NCBI RefSeq assembly: GCF_007860075.1
Contig: NZ_SJPP01000001.1
Location: forward strand, 3,941,490 to 4,005,489
Length of the DNA: 64,000 bases
Reading direction: 5' to 3'
From: Symmachiella macrocystis
GTDB lineage: Bacteria; Planctomycetota; Planctomycetia; Planctomycetales; Planctomycetaceae
Shown here: piece after piece, positions 47,390 to 56,470 of the stretch
Position numbering within the stretch: the first letter of the stretch is position 1
Layout: each line of letters opens with the position of its first letter
The notes under the pieces: generated by a model
What the model saw: the letters and a program-made list of their open reading frames with translations, nothing else
The model's database searches: none
What the model was told of the DNA's origin: nothing
Position numbers and translations under genes: made by a program

Positions 47390-48829
47390 TCAGGCCGTGG
47401 GAACTTCAGCGGCGATAACATCGTCTAAATCCCGATCCGGGATATCGCGCCAGTTGATGACATAGAGCAGGCCCAGCCCTAACAGCAGTTGGATGAGCTG
47501 GCAGGCGATGGCGACTTTCTGGCTGTGCGCCTGTGCTAGGTCGACCGCGATTTTTTGGGCCTCCGTTTGAGCGACCTCGAAACCGAGTTTGGCCTTTTCC
47601 GATTTGAAGATCGTGTCGGAAACCAAGGCAAAAGTCGTGCTGCCGATGACCGACAACTTCAGCGTGATTCCGTACAAGCCGAAGTATTGCGCGATGTCCT
47701 TTTGCGGCGCGACCAGCAACAGTACCTTGCGGCCTGAGGTCCAAATTCCGGCCAAGCCAAATGCTCCCGCGCCCCCCAACGTTAGTAGATACAACGCCGG
47801 TGATTTGCCGCCGGTGAGAATGGCGCCGACCAAGCCGACCAGCAGGCACCAGCCTGAGCCGCGCAAGACTTGCAACGGGTGAATCCGGTCCGACAACCAA
47901 CCACTGAAACTGCCAAACACCAGTGCCAACGAGCAGAGCGCCAGGCCCATGATCATGGCGAACGTGCTGGATTGATCAAACTTCTGGCCGAAGAGAAACA
48001 AATCTCCGGCCTCAGCTTGGGCCTTAAAAATGACTTGCGTGAAGGCGGCGAAATACAGAATGGCCGTGTTGAGCACGTCGACCAAAAAGAAATTCCCCAG
48101 AAAGAAAAACATCACCGTCCGATGCTGCGGCATCGCGCGAATCGTGCCCCACAAATCGGCGCCTCGCTCACGCACGACCGCCCAGGAGAGCGGCAGACGG
48201 TCAATGTGCCGTTTTTCTTTGACGAACAACAAACAGGGAACAGCCGTTAGCAGAAACAGCGCCGCACATACGCCGCACGTCGCCTTGAAGCCCAAATTGA
48301 AATACTTGGTGAGCAGCAGCGCGATCAGAATCGTCACGATCGTGCCGGAGTATCCTAGGCCGACCCCCAGGCCTGATATTAAACCCGTCCGTGAGCGCGG
48401 CGCTACGGAAGGCAACAGCGCGTTATAAAACACGAGCGAGTTTTGATAAGCGAAGCCGCCGATCGCTAAAAAAGCCAACAGCGCAAACTCGGTCGTCCAG
48501 AGGGCCCAACCGAACATCGAGCCGATGCATATGATTGTGAAGACCGTCAAATACAACCGCGTTTGCCCCGTGCGATCGCAGATCGAAGCCATCATCGGGA
48601 CCGCAAATCCCGAGGCGATCATCGTGAGCGTTTGCGTGACGCCAATGGGGGTATAATACTTGTAAGTGTCGCTGAAATACGGCATCAGCACGTACGTGAT
48701 CGCAGCGGCGTAAATCGTGTTCGCTAGATCGTAGAGGATCCAACTCCCCGCCGGCAGCCAGTCAATGTGGCGATCCTCCGCAGTCGCGGACGGTGTAGCG
48801 GGGGTCGGTTCTCCGGCGGCGTTGGGCAC
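47390..48829 (-). CDS. MFS transporter, UMF1 (Atg22-like) family
   Basis: The 479-residue protein has twelve transmembrane segments. 'SWILYDLANTIYAAAITYVLMPYF' at the N-terminus is the signature of the UMF1 branch of the major facilitator superfamily (a 'YDxANTxxA' motif). 'GGFAYQNSLVFYNALLPSVAPRSRTGLISGLGVGLGYSG' and a C-terminal 'QYFGLYGITLKLSVIGSTTFALV' are further family parts. The fungal relative Atg22 exports amino acids from the vacuole; in bacteria the substrate is unknown. The start is GTG with AAGGA about ten bases upstream. Confidence 0.9.
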   Translation of the reverse strand: MPNAAGEPTPATPSATAEDRHIDWLPAGSWILYDLANTIYAAAITYVLMPYFSDTYKYYTPIGVTQTLTMIASGFAVPMMASICDRTGQTRLYLTVFTIICIGSMFGWALWTTEFALLAFLAIGGFAYQNSLVFYNALLPSVAPRSRTGLISGLGVGLGYSGTIVTILIALLLTKYFNLGFKATCGVCAALFLLTAVPCLLFVKEKRHIDRLPLSWAVVRERGADLWGTIRAMPQHRTVMFFFLGNFFLVDVLNTAILYFAAFTQVIFKAQAEAGDLFLFGQKFDQSSTFAMIMGLALCSLALVFGSFSGWLSDRIHPLQVLRGSGWCLLVGLVGAILTGGKSPALYLLTLGGAGAFGLAGIWTSGRKVLLLVAPQKDIAQYFGLYGITLKLSVIGSTTFALVSDTIFKSEKAKLGFEVAQTEAQKIAVDLAQAHSQKVAIACQLIQLLLGLGLLYVINWRDIPDRDLDDVIAAEVPTA

Positions 48830-48908
48830 GTGTGGTTGTCCTTTGTTGCGATCAATCCATCAATCGTCATAGCCCAATCCCGCGCAATCGCGGGAATGGC
48901 CTCACACG

Positions 48909-49274
48909 TTACTCTTCAAAATCGTCGCCGTCCAGGCGGTCGCTAGCGTCTTCATCGGTGGAACTTGCCGTCGGCGCCCGATCCGGTGCTCGGCGAAAAA
49001 CAGCCACCACGTCTTCAATCGGCACAACAAACAGCACGTTGTCCGATTCCAGATCGACTGGAATGGCATGCTTGGGATTGAAGAGCACTTTATCATATTT
49101 GCGTACCGGGAAGTCGTCATCGCGTTCAATCTGTGCGCTGACTTCGACAATTCGGCCGGTGATTGTGGGAATCTCCGCTTGATCCGGTAGGACAATTCCC
49201 CCTTTGGTGACCTGACGGTTTTCGTCCTTACGGATCAAAATCGTCATTCCCAAAGGTTCTACAAAGTTATCCAT
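48909..49274 (-). CDS. groES: GroES-family co-chaperonin with acidic tail
   Basis: The 121 residues form a Cpn10 fold. 'PLGMTILIRKDE' begins the barrel, and the mobile loop with 'GGIVLPDQA' keeps the Ile-Val-Leu that docks to GroEL. 'GRIVEVSAQ', 'VRKYDKVLFN' and 'VPIEDVVAVF' complete the fold. Normal GroES has about 97 residues; the surplus is an acidic, Ser/Asp-rich tail. groEL is not adjacent, so the protein may pair with a chaperonin encoded elsewhere or have a separate role. GGGAGG lies eight bases before the ATG. No CIRCE operator is seen upstream. Confidence 0.88.
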   Translation of the reverse strand: MDNFVEPLGMTILIRKDENRQVTKGGIVLPDQAEIPTITGRIVEVSAQIERDDDFPVRKYDKVLFNPKHAIPVDLESDNVLFVVPIEDVVAVFRRAPDRAPTASSTDEDASDRLDGDDFEE

Positions 49275-49703
49275 TTCGACAACCTCCCTCTACAGTTTTG
49301 CCCCGTCATTAGCATTAAGATGAAATACGAGATATCGATGAGCGCTATACTCTATTGTTTCCAATTTTCCAGAATTGGCAAGGGCAGCCATTTTAAGATA
49401 GCTGTTGAATGGCAAACGCTACGGGTTTGTCTCGACAGTACGATCCCTGAACGAATCGTCGTATCGAGGTCGCAGCGCTGGAATTGCGCCCAAAGAATGC
49501 GACATGCCCGGCCGTTATTAGAGAAAGCGGCATCCCTGCCGAATTGTCCGTCCATGGTCTGAATGCGTGTTAGCGACACTCAAGATTGGGTCGTTTTGGC
49601 AGAGGAAGGGGTGACCGAGTAAGTCTAATCACCTTCTCACGAAACGTGCCGGGCATATCAACTGGTGCATGCATAAAAGTTGCTTTTGCGAGGTAGGCGA
49701 GGA
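49275..49703. other. intergenic region with no supported gene
   Basis: The 429 bases contain two small overlapping open frames (49320-49562 and 49352-49579) with no SD or recognisable product. I see nothing else in it. Confidence 0.5.
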
Positions 49704-50255
49704 TCAGTCCGCTAAATCTTTAAACAGCGGTCCGAACTCCGGCATCTCACCACGCAAGTAGTCGAGCCAAGCCTGTGGATTCCAGATTTCAACGCAGATC
49801 GATGCTCCGACAAGCATGACATCACTGCCGGCCGGCACATCCAGAAACTCGCGAAAGCCTTCCGGAATCACCAACCGCGCTCGATTCGCCAATTTGACGG
49901 TTCGCGACCGGGTGGAGAGCAATCGCCCAAAACGTTGGACTTGTTCCCAGCGTTGCTCCATCTTGCCCGCTTGTATCTTCTGCTGTATCAATCCCAGGCC
50001 GTCATCAATCCGCTTTTGCCACTCCTCCGCCCGCCACAAGCTAATGCAGCCGTATTGTTCCTTCGTCAGAATCGTTTCACCCGATTCATCGGTGACTGCT
50101 GTCGCCATCTCGGCCGGCAAACTGAGCCGGAAACGGTCGTCTAAGGACCGCCGGAATTCGCCGGTGATGAGTTGTGCGGTCGCCAAGGCTGAACTCGCTG
50201 ACTCGGAAAGGGTGGAAAAACAGGATGCGTAAGCGTTGGTGATCACGCTGACCAC
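49704..50255 (-). CDS. mraZ: MraZ-family (AbrB-fold) protein, orphan
   Basis: MraZ is a DNA-binding ring protein that represses the division and cell-wall (dcw) cluster in most bacteria. The 183 residues have two AbrB-like swapped-hairpin repeats. The first is '[22 protein letters not shown]' (about 29-50), and the second is '[33 protein letters not shown]' (about 119-151). An N-terminal extension of about 28 residues precedes the usual start, so a downstream start such as the in-frame TTG at 50186 is possible. The GTG at 50255 has no strong SD. None of mraW, ftsL, murE or mraY is in the window. The target is unknown. Confidence 0.82.
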   Translation of the reverse strand: MVSVITNAYASCFSTLSESASSALATAQLITGEFRRSLDDRFRLSLPAEMATAVTDESGETILTKEQYGCISLWRAEEWQKRIDDGLGLIQQKIQAGKMEQRWEQVQRFGRLLSTRSRTVKLANRARLVIPEGFREFLDVPAGSDVMLVGASICVEIWNPQAWLDYLRGEMPEFGPLFKDLAD

Positions 50256-50686
50256 GAACGTTTATTCTACTGGGCCTGAAACCCACAATCAACTGGTTGT
50301 TAAAGAACGTTTTGGGTCGATTCCCCACATCTGCGGTTAAGATTACCCGTGTGGTACCGATTCTGCAAACGATAAATCGCCAATTTTTTCGTTTATGCGG
50401 AAATTTCTACCCAGACGCGCAAAACCCCGCTGCGCGCACCGCCCCTGTACCTTGCCTGGGGGACAATAACGCACGCGGTTTCGCGCGCAGCTGCAGCACC
50501 GTACAACACGAGACTATTGTGCGGAATGATGATTGGGGCTGGGTGCCCACTGGCTCTGCCAGTGCAACTTGAGTGGGGCGGGATGCTTGCGAAACACTGG
50601 CAGAGCCAGTGGCATCCAGGTCACCTATGTTCAACGACTGACACGCGGCCCACCGTGGGCGGCGTGATCGAGTACAGCTGCGCCGA
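50256..50686. other. repeat-bearing intergenic region
   Basis: The 431 bases lie between mraZ and a 66-residue ORF. They contain the inverted repeat doublet listed separately and no gene. Confidence 0.5.
50539..50620. repeat. inverted doublet of the CACTGGC..GCCAGTG palindrome
   Basis: CACTGGCTCTGCCAGTG (50548-50564) and its exact reverse complement (50595-50611) lie in arms that extend to 50539 and 50620 (GGGTGC / GCATCC). Each 17-base core is itself a palindrome. A related GGTGCCACTG hairpin is at 21272-21300. Confidence 0.8.
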
Positions 50687-50887
50687 TTACGCTTCGGGAA
50701 TGCCGAAATCGCTGGCACTTAGTTCGCTGGGTTTTGAGTCGCGGTGGCAGGAATGGCCGGGGACCGGGATCGTTTGATCAACCGGCAATTGCGGATCGTC
50801 GGACTGCTCCGGAGAAAGGGCGCGTCCTAATTCGTCGAGGCAATCAACTTCGAGATTCAGCGTTTGTTCATCTTTAGGATCGACCAT
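50687..50887 (-). CDS. 66-residue acidic hypothetical protein
   Basis: The ORF encodes 66 residues rich in Asp, Glu, Ser and Pro ('DEQTLNLEVDCLDELGRAL', 'PVPGHSCHRDSKPSEL'), without a signal peptide or membrane segment. ATG 50887 has a strong GGGAGG five to six bases upstream, which is the main support that it is translated. No family is recognised. It lies between a repeat doublet and a glycosyltransferase gene and has no clear operon partner. Confidence 0.55.
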   Translation of the reverse strand: MVDPKDEQTLNLEVDCLDELGRALSPEQSDDPQLPVDQTIPVPGHSCHRDSKPSELSASDFGIPEA

Positions 50888-51063
50888 AAACACCTCCCTA
50901 GCGGTGACAAGCATCGCTCGCTACGAACCGAACACTGTGGGCAGACCATAAGATATTTTACCGTCACAAATACGGCAACGAAAGTGCAAACCTCCCCAAC
51001 AGGGCTGTTGGCAGGACAAATTATCTCAATGCTAACGTCCGCTCTCCCGCCCCCTTCGGTCGT

Positions 51064-52023
51064 TTACGCCTGCTTGTCGCCCACAATCCGCTCTCTTACG
51101 CTATACCGTCGTGTCGATCGGGGGCTATTTGCTACCACCAATTCGGCCAAAAATCCCAGCGACATCAACTGGCCGCCCAGCAGCACAAATGCGATCGAAT
51201 AGGCCAACAACGGCCGGCCGCCGATCGGGCCGAATCCGAACGCAAACACGTTGGTCAAGATCCACACCAAAGTCAGGTACCCGATTCCCAGACCGCCGAT
51301 CCCAAAGAACAACAATCCGGTCGCCCCCAGCATGTGCTGCGGTCGTTGGCCAAAACCAGTCAGGAATTTGACCGTCAATAGATCCAAAAACCCTCGCAGA
51401 AAACGCCGGACCCCATATTTGGAATGTCCGAATTCCCGCGAACGATGATTCACCGGCAGCTCTGCCACGCGAAAACCTTGCGCATGCGCCAGCACCGGTA
51501 CGAAGCGATGCAACTCGCCGTACAGTTCGATCTCCTGGGCGACTTGGCTGCGAAAACATTTCACGCCGCAATTGTGATCATGCAGACTCAGCCCGGTCAG
51601 TTTGCTGACCATGTAATTGAAGACCTTGCTAGGATATACCTTGTGCCAAGGATCCAGCCGCCGCTGCTTCCAACCATTGACGACGTCATTCCCTTCAGCG
51701 AGTTTCTCTAGGAAGCGTGGAATCTCCGCCGGGTCATCCTGCAGGTCGGCATCCATCGACATGATGAATTCCCCGTCCGCCATTTCCAATCCGGCCGAGA
51801 GGGCTGCTGCTTTGCCGAAGTTGCGGCGGAAACGAATCGCCCGCACGCGGGGGTCCTGTTCGGCAATTTTCTCGATGACATGCCAGGAATCGTCGGTCGA
51901 ACCGTCGTCGACAAACACCAGTTCGACATCCAGATTCTCTTGTGCCGCGACGTTGCCGATCTCCGCGTGCAACTGCGGCAGGCTTTCCGATTCGTTCAAT
52001 ACGGGGATCACAATCGATAGCAT
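51064..52023 (-). CDS. family 2 glycosyltransferase (DPM1/GtrB-like) with two TM helices
   Basis: The 319 residues start with a GT2 domain. '[14 protein letters not shown]', the nucleotide-binding '[11 protein letters not shown]', and the metal motif D-A-D in '[11 protein letters not shown]' are visible, along with '[12 protein letters not shown]' and '[13 protein letters not shown]'. Two C-terminal helices (about 232-260 and 268-290) anchor it. This is the layout of polyprenyl-phosphate sugar synthases such as DPM1/GtrB. It would make a lipid-linked sugar at the inner membrane. Its ATG overlaps the stop of the upstream gene by one base (TAATG), so the two are coupled. Confidence 0.9.
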   Translation of the reverse strand: MLSIVIPVLNESESLPQLHAEIGNVAAQENLDVELVFVDDGSTDDSWHVIEKIAEQDPRVRAIRFRRNFGKAAALSAGLEMADGEFIMSMDADLQDDPAEIPRFLEKLAEGNDVVNGWKQRRLDPWHKVYPSKVFNYMVSKLTGLSLHDHNCGVKCFRSQVAQEIELYGELHRFVPVLAHAQGFRVAELPVNHRSREFGHSKYGVRRFLRGFLDLLTVKFLTGFGQRPQHMLGATGLLFFGIGGLGIGYLTLVWILTNVFAFGFGPIGGRPLLAYSIAFVLLGGQLMSLGFLAELVVANSPRSTRRYSVRERIVGDKQA

Positions 52024-53078
52024 TACGGCGTCGCTCCCTCTTTATTCTTCGCATCAATCTGTATCTTCGCACCAAACGGCCACAATCCGCCGGCCGCTAT
52101 CAATTCTCCGATTAACGACACCAACCGCAACAGTAGCGCGACCGCAATCGCTTGTTGCGGGCTGACGTAATTTCTCAGCGATTCGACCACGATCAATTCC
52201 CGGACCCCAATCCCGGCCGGTGCGAAAATTGCCACAAACCCACCGGAGATTGCCGCAGCAATAGTGGCGGTCCATAACGGCCAGTCGAGGAGACTGACAT
52301 CAGCGACGCCGCTGCCGCGAATGATACAGCCCAGCGCCAAACCATGCACGGACCAACCGATGATGACCATCAGCGATCCAACGAACAGCAGTTGCGTCGA
52401 AACTCCCTGCGCCACGAGGGAACTCTCCAGCAACGACGAGTCTGCATCCGCCGTGCCGGAACTGCCGCCCGCCTTGCTGGACAACCGCGTGAACAGTTTG
52501 GCTGTCAGCGGCAATGCCGCCAAACAAACCACGATGACCATTAGCGGAACAGTGTACGGATAACCGGGAACCGACGACAGCCATTCCCAACCGGGGCGTT
52601 GCGGGAGTTTGGGAAAGATCCATGGTGAAAGCATTGCCGCCACGGCCGCCCCGGTGCCGATGGTCGTCAACGATTCATATCCGGCAGTCAGTCCGCCCCG
52701 GACGAAAGTGCCGCCCGCCCCGGCAATCATTGCCGCCCGAATCAAAATCACACCCGCTTTGCCCGGAATATATTTCCCCAAATGCCCACAAAAATACGCA
52801 CGGGCCACCTGGAGCGCAGGAATCTCATCGCCGCCGGCGGACAACAGCCATCGCCAATACCACCAAGCAGGAGTCCAAGCAGCGATATACAGCATAACCG
52901 CCGCGGCGAGCCATCCAAAGTGCAGCTGCACATCGTGCGTTTCTACCTTGTGCCACAACCCCCACCCGTGATGACTGACCACAACCAGCAGCAGAGCAAA
53001 CAAGACCCATTTGACGACACCCCACAACCGGCGCAGCCGCGAGGGTGAGGTTTCGGGAACAGCAGGGGAGGCATCCAT
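52023..53078 (-). CDS. flippase-like (UPF0104 / AglD-type) membrane protein
   Basis: The 351-residue protein has about eight hydrophobic segments. It shows the lysylphosphatidylglycerol-synthase-TM/AglD family features '[24 protein letters not shown]' and '[23 protein letters not shown]', and the C-terminal '[23 protein letters not shown]'. The family is linked to moving or attaching lipid-carried groups. The coupled GT2 gene downstream suggests that it helps use or flip a polyprenyl-phosphate sugar. The SD is weak. The gene is the first of the pair. Confidence 0.87.
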   Translation of the reverse strand: MDASPAVPETSPSRLRRLWGVVKWVLFALLLVVVSHHGWGLWHKVETHDVQLHFGWLAAAVMLYIAAWTPAWWYWRWLLSAGGDEIPALQVARAYFCGHLGKYIPGKAGVILIRAAMIAGAGGTFVRGGLTAGYESLTTIGTGAAVAAMLSPWIFPKLPQRPGWEWLSSVPGYPYTVPLMVIVVCLAALPLTAKLFTRLSSKAGGSSGTADADSSLLESSLVAQGVSTQLLFVGSLMVIIGWSVHGLALGCIIRGSGVADVSLLDWPLWTATIAAAISGGFVAIFAPAGIGVRELIVVESLRNYVSPQQAIAVALLLRLVSLIGELIAAGGLWPFGAKIQIDAKNKEGATP

Positions 53079-53288
53079 ACGGACATCATAGAAAACGGTT
53101 GCTGTGGTGGCTATTCAGTTTGTGGTGTGGCCGGAAGTGAGTGGTGAGTGGCCGGTGGCTAGAAAAGGGGAGTGGTTGCTATTGGGTGGTGGTCGTCTGA
53201 CTTTGCGCTCGGCAATATCATCAATATCTCACCTCCGTTCACGGGGGTTCTCGATGTAACGGCTTCAGCCCTCACCGCCATACACCAA

Positions 53289-53317
53289 CCCTCAAGCCTG
53301 TCGCCTCAAGCCTCACC
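53289..53317 (-). repeat. stop-codon-associated repeat, copy 2
   Basis: On the minus strand GGTGAGGCTTGAGGCGACAG then GCTTGAGGG covers the TGA stop of moaB, which lies within the first bases. Copies are also found after ppk2 and gatB. Confidence 0.65.
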
Positions 53318-53864
53318 CCGTTCCGCCATCCTTATGCAACTCGTAATACAAATGCCCCGCTTGCGGCAGGATTAGTTTTTCCATGCCCAATTGGACGGCT
53401 TTGGTTGAGCCGGGGAGCGAAAAAATCACGCAGCCTGCGGCGATGCCGGCGACGGCGCGGCTGAGCATGGCGGCGGCGCCGATTTCTTCATACGACAACA
53501 TGCGAAACAACTCGCCAAAACCATCGAGCTGTTTTTCCAACATGCCCACGACCGATTCGTAGGCCGTATCGCGCGTGGCGATACCCGTTCCGCCGTTGGT
53601 CACAATGATCGCCACCTCGGGATCATCAAGAGCGGATTGCAACTGAGCGGCGACATCGGCTGGTTCGTCCTTGACTACGGCATACTGCACAATGCGATGC
53701 CCGGCAGCAGCAATGGCACTGTGCAGGTATTGCCCCGACTTATCGTTATCCGCCGTACGCGTATCGGACAACGTCACCACGGCGAAGCCCAACACCCCCG
53801 TCTTGGCTGCTTCGCGCGCATGCGCCGCATGCCCTTCGAGTGATTGGTTTTGATTTTCAGACAT
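53313..53864 (-). CDS. moaB: MoaB/MogA-family molybdopterin-binding protein
   Basis: MoaB-type proteins adenylylate or bind molybdopterin in molybdenum-cofactor synthesis. The 183 residues contain 'VVTLSDTRTADNDKSGQYL', the family motif 'TNGGTGIATRDTAYES' and 'MLSRAVAGIAAGCVIFSLPGST'. An N-terminal, His- and Ala-rich extension of about 22 residues precedes the domain. ATG 53864 has GGAG seven bases upstream. The start lies three bases after the stop of the 2OG-Fe(II) oxygenase gene, so the two are co-transcribed. No other moa or moe gene is close. Confidence 0.92.
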   Translation of the reverse strand: MSENQNQSLEGHAAHAREAAKTGVLGFAVVTLSDTRTADNDKSGQYLHSAIAAAGHRIVQYAVVKDEPADVAAQLQSALDDPEVAIIVTNGGTGIATRDTAYESVVGMLEKQLDGFGELFRMLSYEEIGAAAMLSRAVAGIAAGCVIFSLPGSTKAVQLGMEKLILPQAGHLYYELHKDGGTG

Positions 53865-53867
53865 CAA

Positions 53868-54764
53868 TTAACTCCACACCATGATTTCATCTTCATCGTC
53901 ACTGTAGCCAATGAATGTCGCCAGCACGATCCGCGGCAGGTCGCCCGGGACACCGGGGACTTCGTGGATCAGGCCGGTGTTGAAGAAATACAAATCGCCC
54001 GGCTGCAATTCGATTTGTACACGATCGATGTTTTGCTGTTCCGCGTAATCGTGAAACTGTCCCGATGCCAACCAGGGATCGACTTGCTCATTCCAAAATT
54101 GACGGTGCACAATTCCCTGCGCCGTCACTCCGTTGAGCGTGGTGTTTTGCACGCAGAGCACGCCGGCCAATTGCGATTGATATTTGTAGACGGCATAGTT
54201 GGTGCGTTTTTCGCGATTGTGGACGCTGTCGAAATGTGGTCCGTAGGCGTATCCGCCGTAATGCACGCGAAAAATTGCCGGACCGTATTGTCGCCCGTCC
54301 GGTTCGTGAGCCGTCACGACCGACTTGCCGGGCGAAATGTCTTGCAGACGATCATAGATCACTTGAATCGGATTGGGCCGGTCTGCGAATAATCGCCCGA
54401 AGAGGCGGTGCGTCTTGGCTGACTCACTGAGAAAGCGTTCTTGATCCTCGCCGATATTGCCCAGGCTGGTCCCAATATCAATCCGCCGACGAGGGCTGCC
54501 GTCGGGATTCAGATTCAAACCGGTCCACTTGTCGGTCACCCCCGCGGAGACTGCTTTTTCAGCAACTAGAGCTGTAGTGCTGTCGTAGATTAAATCCTCA
54601 TCGATCAAATACTGCACGAGCGCTGCACATTGCTCGGCAGGAAATGCTTGCCGGAATACTACGGTGGGGCATTTCCCCTGGGCGACATCACGAATCGGAT
54701 TTGTATCCGTGGCGGGTCGCGTTTCTGCATCGAAATCCAGCGGTTTCCAATCGACGTCGGGCAT
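53868..54764 (-). CDS. 2-oxoglutarate/Fe(II)-dependent oxygenase (prolyl-hydroxylase-like)
   Basis: The 298-residue protein carries the metal-binding facial triad of the family: H177 and D179 in 'YGPHFDSVHN' and H267 in 'NTGLIHEVPG'. R278 in 'DLPRIVLATF' is the likely 2-oxoglutarate ligand. 'LQPGDLYFFN' is the usual beta-strand before the distal histidine. The N-terminal 170 residues are less typical. The target could be a protein, a small molecule or a cofactor. It lies 21 bases after a methyltransferase gene and three bases before moaB, a three-gene unit that I do not recognise. Confidence 0.82.
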   Translation of the reverse strand: MPDVDWKPLDFDAETRPATDTNPIRDVAQGKCPTVVFRQAFPAEQCAALVQYLIDEDLIYDSTTALVAEKAVSAGVTDKWTGLNLNPDGSPRRRIDIGTSLGNIGEDQERFLSESAKTHRLFGRLFADRPNPIQVIYDRLQDISPGKSVVTAHEPDGRQYGPAIFRVHYGGYAYGPHFDSVHNREKRTNYAVYKYQSQLAGVLCVQNTTLNGVTAQGIVHRQFWNEQVDPWLASGQFHDYAEQQNIDRVQIELQPGDLYFFNTGLIHEVPGVPGDLPRIVLATFIGYSDDEDEIMVWS

Positions 54765-54785
54765 GATCTCTTTGCACCTTGATGC

Positions 54786-55361
54786 TTAGGGAGCGGGTTT
54801 TTGTGATCGCAAGCGAGCGACGTAGTGATCGCTGACTTCGTTTTCAGAATACTCGATGACTTCCCAATTAGGAAACAACGTTGGCAGTTCATCTCGCTGC
54901 AGCACGAAGGCGGGATTGCGCACATGGCCGCCGACTGTGGCATTTGGGCCTTCGACGAACGTTTCATACAACAACGTTCCGCCCGGTTTTAACGCCACCT
55001 GAATTTGTTGTGGCAACTGATCGCGATCGAGATAGCGAAAGACTGTCACCAGATCGAAGGTTGCTGCCGTAGGTTCCCATATCCCAAAATCGGCCGTCTG
55101 CCAATCGACCTGCACATCAGCTGCGGCAGCGCTGCGAGCGGCGATTTGTAATCCCACCGGCGAGATGTCGATAGCAGTGACCGCCCATCCCAACTGCGCC
55201 AATTGGATCGCGTTTGCCCCCAGCCCGCAGGCCAAATCCAACGCCCGGCCCGGCTGCATGTCGCTCACCTGTTGGGCGAGCCAATCATTTTCCCCAGCGG
55301 CGCCGACTTCGTCGACGTCTGCGTATTTGGCATCCCATTTTTTTCGATCGTGTTCGGACAT
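54786..55361 (-). CDS. class I SAM-dependent methyltransferase
   Basis: The 191 residues have the Rossmann-like methyltransferase fold. Motif I is 'ALDLACGLGANAIQLAQLG' (about 40-58), 'AVTAIDISPVGLQIA' follows, and 'FDLVTVFRYLDRDQLP' and 'LKPGGTLLYETF' are motifs IV and V. It resembles TehB/thiopurine-type small-molecule methyltransferases, but the acceptor is unknown. The SD is weak. It heads the methyltransferase, oxygenase and moaB group. Confidence 0.86.
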   Translation of the reverse strand: MSEHDRKKWDAKYADVDEVGAAGENDWLAQQVSDMQPGRALDLACGLGANAIQLAQLGWAVTAIDISPVGLQIAARSAAAADVQVDWQTADFGIWEPTAATFDLVTVFRYLDRDQLPQQIQVALKPGGTLLYETFVEGPNATVGGHVRNPAFVLQRDELPTLFPNWEVIEYSENEVSDHYVARLRSQKPAP

Positions 55362-55469
55362 GACTTTGAAGCTATACTGCTCTCATTCAAAATGTATCGT
55401 CACCGACCACTCACCCGCACCTGATGTCTGCAGTCCCCAACACCAGATGCCCTGAAATCCCGCGGCGCG

Positions 55470-56261
55470 TCATTTCCGGCCGCGCCACCAGGATTTCGTT
55501 TGTTTCGTGGACTCGTACACCAGTCGCATCACTTGTTCCTCTTGGCCGAAGGTGGAGTCGCTGTAGACGATCTGAATCCGTTCGTCCTCATCTTCGCCCA
55601 TCGTGTCACCATCTTTAATAACGGGACCGTTTTCGAGCAGATAGCCGGCTAAACCGAAAAAGCGTTCTTTCAATCCACCGGGGGTTTCGGATGCATCCAG
55701 TGATTCCAATTCCATGTGCCCCAACGACCGCATTCCATTCGTGAAACCCCGTACTTCGCCGTTTTTGCTACTCCCCGTGCGGAAATCGATCCAGACAAAC
55801 AGCGGCGGACTTTCCGGCATGACTTTGATGGCGAAGTCGCAAAACATATCCGGCGCCATCACCAGTGTGGAACCACCCCAATAGATTCCCGCGGTAGCTG
55901 TCGTCGTCGCTACCAACGAGGCCGTCGCCTGCGTTAAAAGCGTTTGCCGCTCAACGGGAGAGCATTCCGACATGACGGTGACGATCACGTGGCTGGAATG
56001 GCTGCGCATTTTTCCCGAAGCTTCGGGCCACAACCAACTCGATTTACAGGGCCCCTCCAGATCGGACCACGGAATGGGCGCGGGCATCAGTCCATAGACG
56101 ATCGCTGTCTCACCAAGCTGAAAACTAAACGTGCTATCGGTTTTCTCGCTGGCTGTCACCGCCGGCAACTTGGGCCAGGTCGCTTGAAGATGTTTGTAGA
56201 CCGCCGAGCGCGATATTTTGGCACCTTTATCAAATGCAACCATCGCAATCGAGATCGACAT
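55470..56261 (-). CDS. DUF4261 protein
   Basis: The 263-residue protein resembles DUF4261 members: an N-terminal part with 'MPAPIPWSDLEGPCKSSWLWPEA', then 'SHVIVTVMSE' and a C-terminal 'FAIKVMPESPPLFVWIDFRTG'. The function is unknown. It has no signal peptide or membrane helix. ATG 56261 is preferred because GGGAG lies seven bases upstream; the longer open frame is not supported. It is about 108 bases upstream of the methyltransferase gene, in the same direction. Confidence 0.75.
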   Translation of the reverse strand: MSISIAMVAFDKGAKISRSAVYKHLQATWPKLPAVTASEKTDSTFSFQLGETAIVYGLMPAPIPWSDLEGPCKSSWLWPEASGKMRSHSSHVIVTVMSECSPVERQTLLTQATASLVATTTATAGIYWGGSTLVMAPDMFCDFAIKVMPESPPLFVWIDFRTGSSKNGEVRGFTNGMRSLGHMELESLDASETPGGLKERFFGLAGYLLENGPVIKDGDTMGEDEDERIQIVYSDSTFGQEEQVMRLVYESTKQTKSWWRGRK

Positions 56262-56433
56262 CTGCTGCTCCCTGATGACCGTGGGCGAAACCGCTATGGA
56301 AATCACAAATCTACACACGAATCGATGCGTGTTCAAGCAATTTTAGCGGGATGACGCGTACGACGAACACAACAGCTTTCCCAGCCAGACATGCGAGGAC
56401 GATGGTCTCTCCACCCTGGCGGCGTGGTCCGCA

Positions 56434-56470
56434 GCCCTCAAGCCTGTCGCCTCGCGTCTCAAGCCTACTC
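56434..56470 (-). repeat. stop-codon-associated repeat, copy 3
   Basis: On the minus strand GGAGTAGGCTTGAGACGCGA then GGCGACAGGCTTGAGGGC includes the TAG stop of gatB. It shares the GGCTTGAGGCGACAGGCTTGAGGG core with the copy at moaB. Confidence 0.65.

Noticed and set aside
49320-49562. small overlapping frames between groES and mraZ
   Set aside because: Neither has an SD, a signal peptide or recognisable sequence.
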